From contig JAKUCV010001934.1 in assembly GCA_028386065.3 (NCBI GenBank), forward strand, positions 52,529-116,528: a DNA stretch of 64,000 bases, read 5' to 3'. Below are positions 23,601 to 35,122 of the stretch, piece by piece (the stretch's first letter is position 1; every line of letters starts with the position of its first letter). The DNA comes from Turnera subulata (lineage: Eukaryota > Streptophyta > Magnoliopsida > Malpighiales > Passifloraceae). The position numbers were made by a program, and so were the translations under genes. The notes under the pieces are model-generated. The model ran no database searches, had not been told where the DNA came from, and saw nothing but the letters and a program-made list of their open reading frames with translations.

Positions 23601-26600
23601 TGATGATTGGAAAAGGCAAAGAAAAGGGTAAAGCAAAGTTCAACAAGAAGAAGAAATGTGCCAAAAAGTTTGGTGCATGTGCATCTTCTTGTGATCATGT
23701 GCTGAAACCCAAGGATGGTATTGTAAAGGAAGGACATTGTTTCCATTGCAATAAACCAGGCCATTGGAAGCGCAACTGCCCTGTTTACCTTGAAGAGGTG
23801 AAGAAGCACAAGGGAAGTAAGACTTCCACTTCAGGTATCTTCGTTATAGAAGCTAATATCTCTATCTCTGCATTATGGGTATTAGATACTGGATGTGGTT
23901 CTCACATTTGTGTAAATGTGCAGCAACTGAGAAAGAGTAGGAGATTGGCAAAGGGTGAGATAGATCTGCGCGTGGGAAACGGAGCAAGAGTTGCTGCATT
24001 AGCCGTAGGAACTTACTATCTTACCTTACCGAGTGGTTTGGTTTTAGAACTGGACAATTATTATTCTGTGTCTTGTCTTGACAAGAAAGGTTTTTCATTT
24101 GTAATAAAGGACAATTGTTGTTCTATTTATTTCAATGATGTTTATTATGGTGGTGCGTATTTAAGCAATGGTTTGTATGTTATTAACCTAGAAACCGCAA
24201 TCTATAACGTTAATACGAAGAAGGTTAGAATGAACGATTCTAATGAAACCTATCTTTGGCATTGTCGATTGGACCATATAAACGAGACTCGTATATCTAA
24301 ACTCCATAAAGATGGACTTTTAGACTCATTTGATTTTGAATCATTTGAGACATATGAGTCATGTTTGTTAGGCAAGATGACGAAGGTTCCTTTTACCGGT
24401 AAAGGTGAAAGAGCTTCGAACTTGTTAGGTCTTATACATAGTGATGTATGTGGACCAATGTCGACACAAGCTAGAGGTGGATTTCAATACTTCATTACAT
24501 TTACTGACGATTTCAGTAGGTATGGCTATGTGTATCTAATGAGACACAAGTCAGAATCCTTTGAAAAGTTCAAAGAATTCAAGAATGAAGTACAGAATTA
24601 ACTCGGCAAGAGCATTAAAATGCTTCGATCAGATCGAGGAGGTGAATACTTAGGCCGAGAATTTCTTGATCATCTAAAGGAGTGTGGTATAGTATCACAG
24701 CTCACTCCACCGGGTACGCCTCAATGGAATGGTGTATCCGAAAGGAGGAATAGAACCTTGTTAGATATGGTTCGTTCGATGATGAGTCAAGCTGACCTTC
24801 CTTCTTCAATTTGGGAACATGCATTATTGAGTACTGCATTTACACTTAACCGTATTCCATCTAAATCCATCGAAAAGACACCATATGAGATATAGACTAG
24901 GAGGCGTCCCAATTTGTCTTTTATGAGGATTTGGGGTTGTGAGGCTTACGTGAGACGTGAAGCATCAGATAAACTCGGCCCTCAATCCGAGAAGTGCCTC
25001 TTTGTAGGATACCCTAAGGAAACAAAAGGGTATTACTTCTATAATCCCACCGACCATAAAGTGTTTGTTGCTCGGACTGCTATTTTTCTAGAAAGAGAAT
25101 TTATTTCTAGAGGAATCAGTGCAAGAAAAATAGAACTCAAAGAAGTTTGAGATCTAGAGGCTGAGAAGGAACAAGGACAGGAACCACAAGATGTTGTGGA
25201 TGAGAATCCTGTACCTATAACACATGGACCGCGTAGGTCGGATAGGATTCGGTATGAGCCTGAGAGATATGGATTTCTTATAACTTATACTGGAGATGTG
25301 ATGCTCATAGATGAGGATGAACCCACTTCCTATCAGCAGGCCATTACGGGTCCGGACTCCAAGAAGTGGCTAGAAGCCATGAATTCAGAAATGGAATCCA
25401 TGTATGAAAACAAGGTATGGACCTTGGTTGATCCACCCGAAGGGGTAAAACCCATAGGGTGCAAATGGGTCTTTAAGAAAAAGACCGACATGGATGGTAA
25501 TGTGATTATCTATAAAGGGCGATTGGTTGCGAAAGGTTTCAAACAAGTTCATGGTATAGACTATGATAAAACTTTCTCACCAGTTGCCATGGTTAAATCC
25601 ATCCGGATTCTGTTGGCAATAGCGGCATACCATGATTATGAGATATGGCAGATGGATGTCAAAACCGCTTTCCTAAATAGAAATCTTTTAGAGGATGTGT
25701 ACATGACACAACCTGAAGGTTTTGTCGATCCAAAGAATGCTAATATGGTATGCAAGTTGCAAAGATCCATCTATGGGTTGAAGCAGGCTTCTAGGAGTTG
25801 GAATCATCGTTTTAATGAAGTAATCAAAGAGTTTGGTTTCATTAAGAATAAAGATGAACCATGTGTTTACAAGAAGGTTAGTGGGAGCACTGTTGTTTTC
25901 TTGTTGTTGTATGTTGACGACATTCTACTCATTGGGAATGATAATCCGACGCTACAGTCTGTAAAGACTTGGTTAGGGAAGAATTTCTCGATGAAGGACT
26001 TAGGAGAAGCTGCCTATGTGTTAGGTATAAAGATCTATAGAGATAGATCCAAAAGGCTTCTCGGGCTAAGTCAGAGTACGTATATTGACAAGGTGCTAAA
26101 GAGGTTTAGCATGCAAGATTCCAAGAAAGGATACTTGCCCTTGTCACATGGCGTAGCTCTCTCAAAGAATCAATGTCCTAGTACGACTAAGGAGAGAGAG
26201 CGGATGAGTAAGATCCCTTATGCTTCGGCAATAGGATCTATCATGTATGCCATGCTATGTACTCGACCGGATGTCGCTTATGCTTTGAGTGTCACAAGCA
26301 GATACCAAACTGATCCCGGTGAGAGTCACTGGACAACAGTTAAGAACATCCTTAAGTACTTGAGAAGGACTAAGGATGCATTCCTTGTGTATGGAAGCAT
26401 TGATGAGCTTGTTGTAAAGGGTTATACTGATGCTAGCTTCCAAACAGACAGGGATGACTTCAGATCGCAATCAGGTTATGTGCTTTGTCTTGGAGGTGGT
26501 GCTGTATGCTAGAAGAGTTCTAAGCAACAGACAGTTGCAGACTCTACAACTGAGGCTGAGTACATTGCTGCCTCAGATGCGGTGAAAGAGGCTATTTTGA

Positions 26601-26899
26601 TTAAGAAGTTCGTAACTGAACTTAGGGTGGTTTCTAGTATTGAGAGTCCGATTGAGCTCTATTGTGACAATAATGGGACAATCGCACAGGCTCAAGAGCC
26701 TAGATACCACCAGAGATCCAAACATATACTCCGACGCTATCATCTTATTAGAAAGATCATAGATAGAGGCGATGTCAGGCTGTGCAGAGTTCCTTCTGAG
26801 AACAATGTAGCAGATCCCTTGACGAAGCCACTCACGCAGCAGAAGCATGATGGTCATTGCGCATCCATTGGTATTAGATGCATGGTTGATTGGCTTTAG
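23600..26899 (+). pseudogene. C1 pol polyprotein (zinc knuckle, PR, INT, RT, RNase H), four stops
   Basis: One reading frame runs the whole length with stops at 24599 (TAA), 24893 (TAG), 25148 (TGA) and 26510 (TAG). The gag zinc knuckle CFHCNKPGHWKRNC is at 23738-23779. Protease DTG is at 23885-23893. The integrase zinc motif is near 24250-24370, where TYESCLLGK replaces C2's TCESCLLGK, a lost zinc ligand. The integrase catalytic core (HSDVCGPM, FTDDFSRY, PQWNGVSERR) spans 24440-24750. The reverse transcriptase YVDD is at 25910-25921. RNase H spans about 26410-26700. Compared with C2, about ten residues are missing after LELDNYY. C2 keeps a sense codon (Q, W, R, W) at each of the four stops. 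Confidence 0.93.
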
Positions 26900-26913
26900 T
26901 GCAAGTGGGAGAT
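26900..26913 (+). other. C1 polypurine tract
   Basis: TGCAAGTGGGAGAT lies immediately before the 3' LTR and directly after the last RNase H-frame codon. It is the expected plus-strand primer, and the same tract is found in C2 on the minus strand. Confidence 0.85.
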
Positions 26914-28536
26914 TGTTAGTAATATGCCCAAAAGCCAATCAATGGATGATTGTGATCATGTATATACATTAAGGTTATTCCAATAAATATGATTATGAGA
27001 TAATCGCTTGCACATATTTAAACCCTAGAATACTTTGTACTCTTAAAATGTCTCTAGTCGATTATTATTATGGATGGGTTGTAATAATACATTAAGACTA
27101 GCGTGTGTTGAGAATTATATGAGATATTAATTCTACATACGGGTACAAGTTAGAGAACTTGTGGACTGGACCGACCCACATAAGAACGTAACATGGAACG
27201 TTATATGATTATCATTAGCGGTTCTTATATGTATTGTCCTTAGACCTGTGATCATCAAGGTTCCCAACATATGAGTCGTATACTTTGATATTACTCTTGG
27301 CTATTTCGTAAATGAGTAGACTTAGTGTAATCATTGGGTATATGATAAACGTGTAGTGGGTTTTGTATGATCCAGAGGGGATTCGTCCAACCCATATAAC
27401 GGGTATATTATCGGATGGTTTCTTGATAGAGTTGAACTGTAAATGCACGGCCGTGCTCGGATTATGATATGGTGATATCATTAGTATCCGCTTTACACAG
27501 TTAGCTCGAGGATCAAGAAACCGAGATTAAACATATGCGAGATTGACATATNNNNNNNNNNNNNNNNNNNNNNNNNNNNNNNNNNNNNNNNNNNNNNNNN
27601 TTTACACAGTTAGCTCGAGGATCAAGAAACCGAGATTAAACATATGCGAGATTGACATATTCCATGTCTCGTGTTTAATCTTGATAATGGGACGAAGGGA
27701 CGATGACATGTTTCCGAGGCATATTGAATCAGTACTGATCTTGTCGTTCGGGTAGCAATGATGTGTTGCTAGACGCCGCTCTTTGCTTATAATTGTAAAT
27801 GAGTTTACAATTATTGCAAGAAGTTACAAGTGCCTACAGGGTCACACACTTAGAATCCTTGATTCGAGCAGCTGGTTGAACCGTGGTTGGACCATGGTTC
27901 GACCAGGTGTGGTTGGACCATAGTTGAACCTTGGTTGGACCAGGGTCGTTTTGGGCTGGTTTGATTCAATAATTGTCAGAATTATTGAGCCAAACCTGAT
28001 TGCTTGTGATGTGTAATCCCATTAGTGCTTAGTGGTAGACAAGATAATGGGTATCTTAATCATGATGGGCCATTATGTTGGCTATTACCATAAGCACTAA
28101 TTGAGTGGCATAATTAGATTATGCTTTGGGTTTTTGGCTGATTGCATTCTGGTTTTTGAGGGCCTTGAGAGTGTTTTTCAGATCAGTAAGAACACACACA
28201 AACACTCACACATTCTTTGAGAAAGAAAGTAACACCACATAGCTCCCGAAAATCCGTAGCTAGCACCACGATTCGGGAGTGCTTGGGTTGGAGATCGTGA
28301 GACATTTTTCTGGCTGTGATCGACGGTTCGTGTGGATACCGTAGAGGAGCAGGATATCCTTTCGGCTCTACCTGATTCAGTTCATCAGTTGGGTGAAAGA
28401 CCTCAACCGTTTCAGGTATGTTCGGTTTTGTTATTCGGTTTAGCTACCCTTCACTTGGATCCTCCATGTGTATCTGGTTTTTCCGCTGCGTATGTTATTG
28501 CATTTGATTGTCAATTTACATGCCTGGATACTCACA
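26914..28536 (+). repeat. C1 3' LTR, containing the assembly gap
   Basis: It starts TGTTAGTAATATGCCC and ends GGATACTCACA like the 5' LTR. Its apparent length is inflated by the gap artefact. Removing the 49 N and the 60 duplicated bases gives 1514 bp, close to the 1506 bp of the 5' LTR. The remaining difference is largely a small duplication of GGGACGA near 27690. Confidence 0.95.
27552..27600. other. Assembly gap (49 N) between overlapping contig ends
   Basis: The 60 bases before the gap (27492-27551) are repeated exactly after it (27601-27660). The 5' LTR has this sequence once. The gap therefore joins two contigs that actually overlap, and the true sequence is shorter than shown. Confidence 0.95.
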
Positions 28537-31074
28537 GAAATATCATTCCCAATGAGTAGGATGTCCTTAACATACAATAATAAGAAAACGATAGTGCTGC
28601 CACTAACCGTCTTGTAAACACGTGGCTCATCTTCATTTTTAATGAAACCAAACTCTTTGATCACTTCATTAAAATGAAGATTCCAACTCCTAGAAGCTTG
28701 CTTCAATCTATAAATGGATCTCTGCAATTTGCATACCTTATTAGCATTCTCTAGAGTGACAAAACCTTCAGGTTGTGTCATGTACACATCCTCTAAAAGA
28801 TTTCCATTAAGGAAAGCGGTTTTGACATCCATTTGTCATATCTCATAATCATGGTATGCTGCTATAGCCAATAGAATCAGGATGGATTTAACCATGGCAA
28901 CTGGCGAGAAAGTTTCATCATAGTCAATACCATGAACTTGCTTGAAACATTTCGCAACCAATCGCCCTTTAAAGGTAATCACATTACCAACCATGTCGGT
29001 CTTTTTCTTAAAGACCCATTTGCACCCTATGGGTTTTACCCCTTCAGGTGGATCAACCAAGGTCCATACTTTGTTTTCATACATGGATTCCATCTCCGAA
29101 TTCATGGCTTCTAGCCTCTTCTTAGAGTCTAGACCTGCAATAGCTTGCTGATAGGAAGTGGGCTCATCCTCATCTATGAGCATCACGTCTCCAGTATGAG
29201 TCATAAGAAATCCATATCTCTCAGGCTCATACCGAGTCCTATCAGACCTACGCGGTCCGTGTGTCACAGGTACAGGATTCTCACCCACAACAACTTGTGG
29301 TTCCTGTCCTTGTTCCATCTCAGCCTCTATATCTCGAACTCCTTCAACTTCTATTTTCCTCCCACTGATCTCTCTAGAAATAAATTCTCTTTCTAGAAAA
29401 ATAGCAGTACGAGCAACAAACACTTTGTGCTCTGTGGGATTATAGAAATAATATCCTTTAGTTTCCTTAGGATATCCAACAAATAGGCATTTGTCCGATT
29501 TAGGGCCGATTTTATCTGATGCTTCTCGTCTCACGAAAGCCTCACAACCCCAAATCCTCAAAAAAGACAAATTGGGACGCTTCCCAGTCCATATCTCATA
29601 TGGTGTTTTTTCAACCGATTTAAATGGAACACGGTTAAGTGTAAATACAGCACTCAATAATGCATGTCCCCAAATGAAGAAGGAAGGTTAGCTTGACTCA
29701 TCATAGAACGAACCATGTCTAACAAAGTTCTAGTCCTCCTTTTGGATACACCATTCCATTGAGGTGTTCCTGGTGGAGTAAGTTGTGATACTATACCACA
29801 CTCTTTTAGATGATCAAGAAATTCTCGGTCTAAGTATCACCTCCTCGATCAGATCGAAGCATTTTAATACTCTTATCGTGTTGATTCTGTACTTAATTCT
29901 TGAATTCTTTGAACTTTTCAAAGGATTCTGACTTGTGTTTCATTAGATACACATAACCATATCTACTGTAATCATCAGTAAATGTAATGAAGTATTGAAA
30001 TCCACCTCTAGCCTGTGTTGACATAGGTCCGCATACATCAGAATGTATATGACCTAACAAGTCCGAAGCTCTTTCACCTTTACCAGCAAAAGGAGCCTTT
30101 GTCATTTTGCCTAATAAACATGACTCACATGTCTCATATGATTCAAAATCAAATGAGACTAAAAGTCCATCTTTATGGAGTTTAGAAATACGAGTCTCGT
30201 TTATATGGCCCAATCGACAATGCCAGAGATAGGTTTCATTAGAATCGTTTAATCTAACCTTCTTCGTATTAATATTATAGATTGGTGTTTCTAGGTTTAG
30301 AACGTACAAACCATTGCTCAAATATGCACCACCATAATAAATATCATTGAAATAAATAGAACAACAGTTGTTCTTTATTACAAAAGAAAAACCTTTCTTG
30401 TCCAGACAAGAAACAGAAATCAAATTCCTGCTTTTGGTAGGTACATAATAACAATCGTCAAGTTCTAAAACCAAACCACTCGGTAAGGATAGATAGTAAG
30501 TTCCTACGGCTAATGCAGCAACTCTTGCTCCATTTCCAACACGCAGGTCTTTCTCACCCTTTGCTAATCTTCTACTCTTTCTCAGATCCTGCACATTTAC
30601 ACAAATGTGAGAACCACATCCGGTATCTAATACCCATGATGCAGAGATAAAAATATTAGCTTCTATAACAAGAATACCTGAAGTGGAAGTCTTACTTCCC
30701 TTCTGTTTCTTCACCTCTTCAAGGTAAATAGGGCAGTTACGCTTCTAATGGCCAGGTTTCTTGTAATGGAAACATTGTCCTTCCTTTGCAAACCACCTTT
30801 GGGTTTCAGCACTTGTGAAGAAGATGAACCAAACTTTTTGGCAGATTTCTTCTTCTTGCTTTTTCCCATTCATTTGCTATTTCCAACCATCAATATGCTG
30901 TTGGATTTATTTGCCTTCATCTGTTGCTCAATTGTTCCCAACATGTTAAGAACCTCAGACAAGGAATTGTCAAGATGATTCATATTGAAATTCATGACAA
31001 ATTAGCAAAAGAGGCTCCACAAGAAATATGCACAACAAATTCAGTTTAGCGTTTCACAAGAGGCTCCGCTACCA
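28537..31074 (-). pseudogene. C2 gag end, protease, integrase and first part of reverse transcriptase
   Basis: Reading the minus strand from 31074: primer site GTGGTAGCGGAGCC, about 45 bases of leader, then a jump to the end of gag (SLSEVLNMLGTIEQQ type, about 30960). A poorly preserved zinc knuckle follows, then protease DTG in WVLDTGCGSHIC. Integrase has an intact CESC zinc pair and HSDVCGPM, FTDDYSRYG. The connection domain and reverse transcriptase follow to YVKDILLIGND at 28537. The catalytic motif reads YVKD where C1 has YVDD, so one of the two catalytic aspartates is lost. Frames break near 29660-29890 and 28833. Confidence 0.92.
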
Positions 31075-32650
31075 CTGTAAGTAACCGGGTATGCAAACAA
31101 AGAAACAATATGCGCAGCAGAAAAATCCGAAACTAATGGAGGATCCATGTGAAACGGGGTAAACCAAATAACAAAAATTTCGTCCCTGGTTTGGTTGAGA
31201 TCTTTCACTCAACTAATGATATGAATCAGCAAGAACCGGACAGAAATCCGACTCCTCTATGGTATCCACACGAACCGTTGATGACTGCTAGCAACCATCT
31301 CACGATCACTAACTCGAGCACTCTCGAACCGCAGTGCTAGCTGCAGAATTTTCGAGAGCAAGAGAGCCTAGAGTGTTTTTCTCACAACTCTTGTGAATGT
31401 GTTTGTATGTTGAGCTCTCCTCAAATTCTGCTCATACTTCACACTCTTACATATATCACATATATGTTTACATGTTAGTTAATATAGAAAATGGCCAACC
31501 AATCATACATACATCGTATCATGCATAATTGTGTTTTCCATTATCTATACTTTAGTCACAATCATCTACATGATCATGTCTTCACTAACTCAATTATATA
31601 TATCAACATATATATAAAACAACACATCCTTTCATGCCATTGGGACAATAATTCAGGTTCAATAATTCTGGTAACTATTGAACCGAACCAACCCAAACGA
31701 CCCGGTCTAACCATGGTCCAACCATGGTTTAACCACTAGCTCAAGTACCTGGTCGAACCACGGTCCAACCATGGTTTAACCACCAGCTCGAATCAACAGT
31801 TCTAAGTGTGTGACCCTGTAGGCACTTGTAACGTTTGGCAATAATTGTAAACTCATTTACAATTATAAACAATGAGCGGCGTCTAGCAACATATCATTGC
31901 TACCCAAACGACAAGATCAGTACTGATTCATTATGCCTCGGAAACATGTCATTGTCCTTTCCTCACATTATCAAGATTAAACACGAGACATGGAATAAGT
32001 CAATCTCGTATATGTTTAATCTAAGTTTCTTGATCCCCGAGTTAACTGTGTAAAACAGATACTAATGATATCACCATATCACATAATCCGAGCATGGCCA
32101 TGCATTTACAGTTCAACTCTATCAAGAGGCCCATCTGATAATATACCAGTTATAAGGGTTGGACGAATCCCATCTTGATCATACAAAAACCCACTACACA
32201 TTATATCATATACCCAATGATTACACTAAGGTCTACTCAGTTACGAATAGCCAAGAGTAATATTAAAGTATATGACTCACATGTTGGGAATCTTGATGAT
32301 CTCAGGTCAAAGGACAATACATATAAGAACCACTAATGACAATCATATAACGTTCGATGTAGTGTTCTTATGTCGGGTCAGTCCAGACCACAAGTTCTCT
32401 AACTTGTACCCGTATGTAGAATTCATATCTCATATAATTCTCAACATACACTAGACTTAATTTATTATTACAACCCATCCATAATAATAATCGACAAGGG
32501 ACATTTTAAGAATATGAGATATTCTAGGGTTATAAATATGTGCATGCGTTTATCACATAAATATATATTGATTGGAATAAAACCTTTAATCAATATACAT
32601 GACTATATACAATCATCCAATGATTGGCTTTTGGGAATATTACACTAGCA
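31075..32650 (-). repeat. C2 5' LTR
   Basis: On the minus strand it starts at 32650 with TGCTAGTGTAATATTCCC and ends CGGTTACTTACA at 31075, next to the primer site. It is nearly the same as the C2 3' LTR and clearly related to, but distinct from, the C1 LTRs. Confidence 0.93.
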
Positions 32651-33596
32651 CTTTTTCCCATAAACTCATCATAACGTTTTCTTTTATTTTTCCACTATCA
32701 CTACTTTTTGGGCTTTTTCACGATAGCCATTTTCTTTTATACCCGCATAGCTACCTTACACACATTGAGCCCACTTTGGCTATCATTTGTTTTTTATTTT
32801 TAAGCTAATTTTTTCTTGTCACTTTGAGGAAATTTATCTACTTGTTCAGTCACATTTTTGAAAGAATTCTAGTGATTGACTCACAACATGCTCAGCATAA
32901 CAAGCTTGTATGATTATCTAAATCAATTGTGGTTCAGGAAGGAGGAATGAAAATCCAGAGGAGTGGGTAGTTTTGCTGAAAAAAATATAGAACAAAAAAA
33001 GAACAAAAAACAAAAAAACCCACCCACAAAAGGTGTCTTTCACAAAAAAAAAAAGACTACTCAGCTTAACTTCCTAACTCCTCCAACCCCAATTATCAAA
33101 GCACAACCTCCTTATGCGGTCTGAGTCAATCCATGAAGACATTCATTATCATTTTGACTGACATGATGAACTTTTCTCAGTAACATTTTTGTTTATCCTT
33201 TTTATTCCTTTTTTTTTAAGCTTTAACCTAGCCCCATTACAACCATACGCAAGTCCTTTTGATCCAATTTGAAAGTGTTCTATTTATTCGTGGAGACTGA
33301 AAAAGTGATTCTGCTTATGAGATTTGTTTTTCTTTAAAGCATCAAAATATTCCTCATGCAGGAGTTAATAGGCGGAATCTGATCTATCTTGTTATGTATT
33401 GTTTAATTTGGGATTGACTGGTTTTTGGTATTTGGGAGGAATCGGATGGGTTGGCACCCCCTCTTTACGACTTATGCGACAATCCTGTGCATTTTTATTA
33501 TCAATTTCAGCTGATTTAAGAAGTGTAGTTTTTCACCCTTGTCCTTAATTTTCACTGATTTTGTATAGGGACAAGAAAAAATTTCAAGTTTGGGGG
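32651..33596 (+). other. Probable 3' untranslated interior of a gypsy (Athila/TAT-like) element
   Basis: The sequence has no coding signal. It ends in TCAAGTTTGGGGGTGT, which resembles the polypurine tract and LTR edge of plant Athila/TAT-type gypsy elements. I infer that it is the tail of such an element; the coding part is absent. Confidence 0.4.
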
Positions 33597-35122
33597 TGTT
33601 GATGTGTATGATTTATACACCTATTTTGGGCCTTTACATTATTAATTTTGGGGCTTTTTTATTATTTTTTAGTTTTTTATTTATTTTAGGTTTGATAATC
33701 CCTACCTTTAGTTTTTAATGTTTAAAGGTTTGATTTTGAAAGATGTAGATAATTTCTGAAGGATAAAGATAAGTTGTTTAAATCAATTTGATGAATTAGA
33801 AGATAATTTGAATATTTATTCAAATTTGCGCAACGTGATTGTGTGAAGCTATTCCAACCGTGCAGAATTTTAAAATCCTATTTATCCAAGATTATCTTCC
33901 AAGAGATTTGAAAGATTTTATTTGAAATCAAGTTAGAATGATATTTCAAAAGTTTATCTTTGTATTTAAATTCAAAGGTTTTGTCTTTGAATTTTGATTA
34001 CATTAGATTTTAGTTTCAAATTCAAAAGAATGCTCATCCATACTATCCTTTTCTAAAGCCTATAAATACCTGAACATACAAGGAGGAGGTACCTACACAC
34101 ATATTTAGACACTCACATTCTCAAATTCAAGAGAGGTTCTTCATCTGTTCTTCAAGGAAGAGGAGGATTCCAAGTTTAGGAGTTTTGTTCAAGATTATCA
34201 TCAAGTTCCATTTCTTGTTACTTCTTGGTCGAATGCTGGGAATAAAATTCATGAGTGCTTTCTTTTCTTCTCCTTCTATGTTGAACTAAAACTTTTAAGT
34301 CTAGAATTAGGGAAGGTAGCTTGTCTCTTGGTCGAATGCTGGGAATAAAATTCATGAGTGCTTTCTTTTCTTCTCCTTCTATGTTGAACTAAAACTTTTA
34401 AGTCTAGAATTAGGGAAGGTAGCTTGTCTATTCAATGATGCTAATTGTTTTATAAATTGTATTTAATTCATGAATATTTTTTTGTTCATTGATTCAATCC
34501 CAGGGCACTTAACTATATTAACTGGCTATTAGGTAATATAAATCTAGGTAGAGAATTGTTAAGTGACAACATCAATTGTCTACTAGAATTGTATAGGTTG
34601 AACACTAGGAACTTGCCTTAAAGAAGGAAGACCTTTTAGTGAAGAACATGTTGCTTAAGTTGACTATGCACTACTGCCTTAGTTATTTCTTCACTAGTGA
34701 ACACGAAATTGAAATAGCTAAATAGGGTTTAAGTTTCGCCTCGAGAGTGGGTAATTTTTTTGCCTTAATCAACTCATCTTTCAATGAACTTAGGAATTCA
34801 GGGGTTAGATAAATTTATTGGCGAATAGTCTACTTACGCTTGCTAGCTACATGAACTGTCTGTGCATGATTTTAATGTGCAAGTATCAAATAATAGGAAA
34901 GTGAGCCCCCGAAGTCCTAGACATCTTTTGAATATTGAGACTCTTCTTTTATTAATTATTTATTTATTTTCTTTGCTCAAATCCAATTTTTATTTACCTA
35001 GAAGATCATGAATTATTAAGCAATCAGTAAATAACCTGGTCCCAGAGGACGACCTTGTTTGCTACAGCTATCTATGCACTTGTAGATTAGTGTTTAAGTT
35101 TCTGGTGACCAACATGCTAACA
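33597..35122 (+). mobile_element. Probable gypsy-type LTR (Athila/TAT-like), isolated
   Basis: A unit with inverted ends TGTT...AACA follows a G-rich polypurine-like tract. Near its end it contains CCTGGTCCCAGAGGACGACC, reminiscent of the block near the end of Athila/TAT LTRs. The right boundary is uncertain, and the exact family cannot be assigned without a partner LTR. It contains a perfect 103-bp tandem duplication. Confidence 0.45.
34223..34429. repeat. 103-bp tandem duplication
   Basis: Two adjacent copies (34223-34325 and 34326-34428/9) read the same base for base, beginning TCTTGGTCGAATGCTGGG. The absence of divergence means either a recent duplication or an assembly duplication. Confidence 0.92.

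Larger units (their letters stand above)
19898..28536 (+). mobile_element. Ty1/copia element C1, full length, nested in C2
   Basis: It contains a 5' LTR (19898-21403), primer site, a leader of about 1.5 kb with a palindrome array, gag, protease, integrase, reverse transcriptase, RNase H, a polypurine tract and a 3' LTR (26914-28536). The domain order PR-INT-RT-RH is the Ty1/copia order. Coding capacity is broken by five stops and one frameshift. The two LTRs are very similar by eye once the assembly artefact in the 3' LTR is discounted, so insertion was fairly recent and later than C2. Confidence 0.95.
17355..32650 (-). mobile_element. Ty1/copia element C2, nearly full length, with C1 nested inside
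   Basis: Two LTRs of about 1.57 kb (17355-18926 and 31075-32650) in direct orientation on the minus strand flank a copia interior. The T-rich target duplication is CTTTT(T): it precedes 17355 and follows 32650. The interior lacks the leader and most of gag: sequence jumps from just after the primer site (about 31015) to the end of gag. Sister element C1 is inserted in the reverse transcriptase domain at 19898-28536. The flanking codons join as the LLIGND region, immediately after the YVDD box. The target duplication of C1 is imperfect (about CGAAT against GAAAT). Confidence 0.93.

Noticed and set aside
26573..26938. Minus-strand frame of 121 codons opposite RNase H of C1
   Set aside because: It is the antisense shadow of the conserved RNase H region; the same shadow occurs opposite C2 at 18875-19267.
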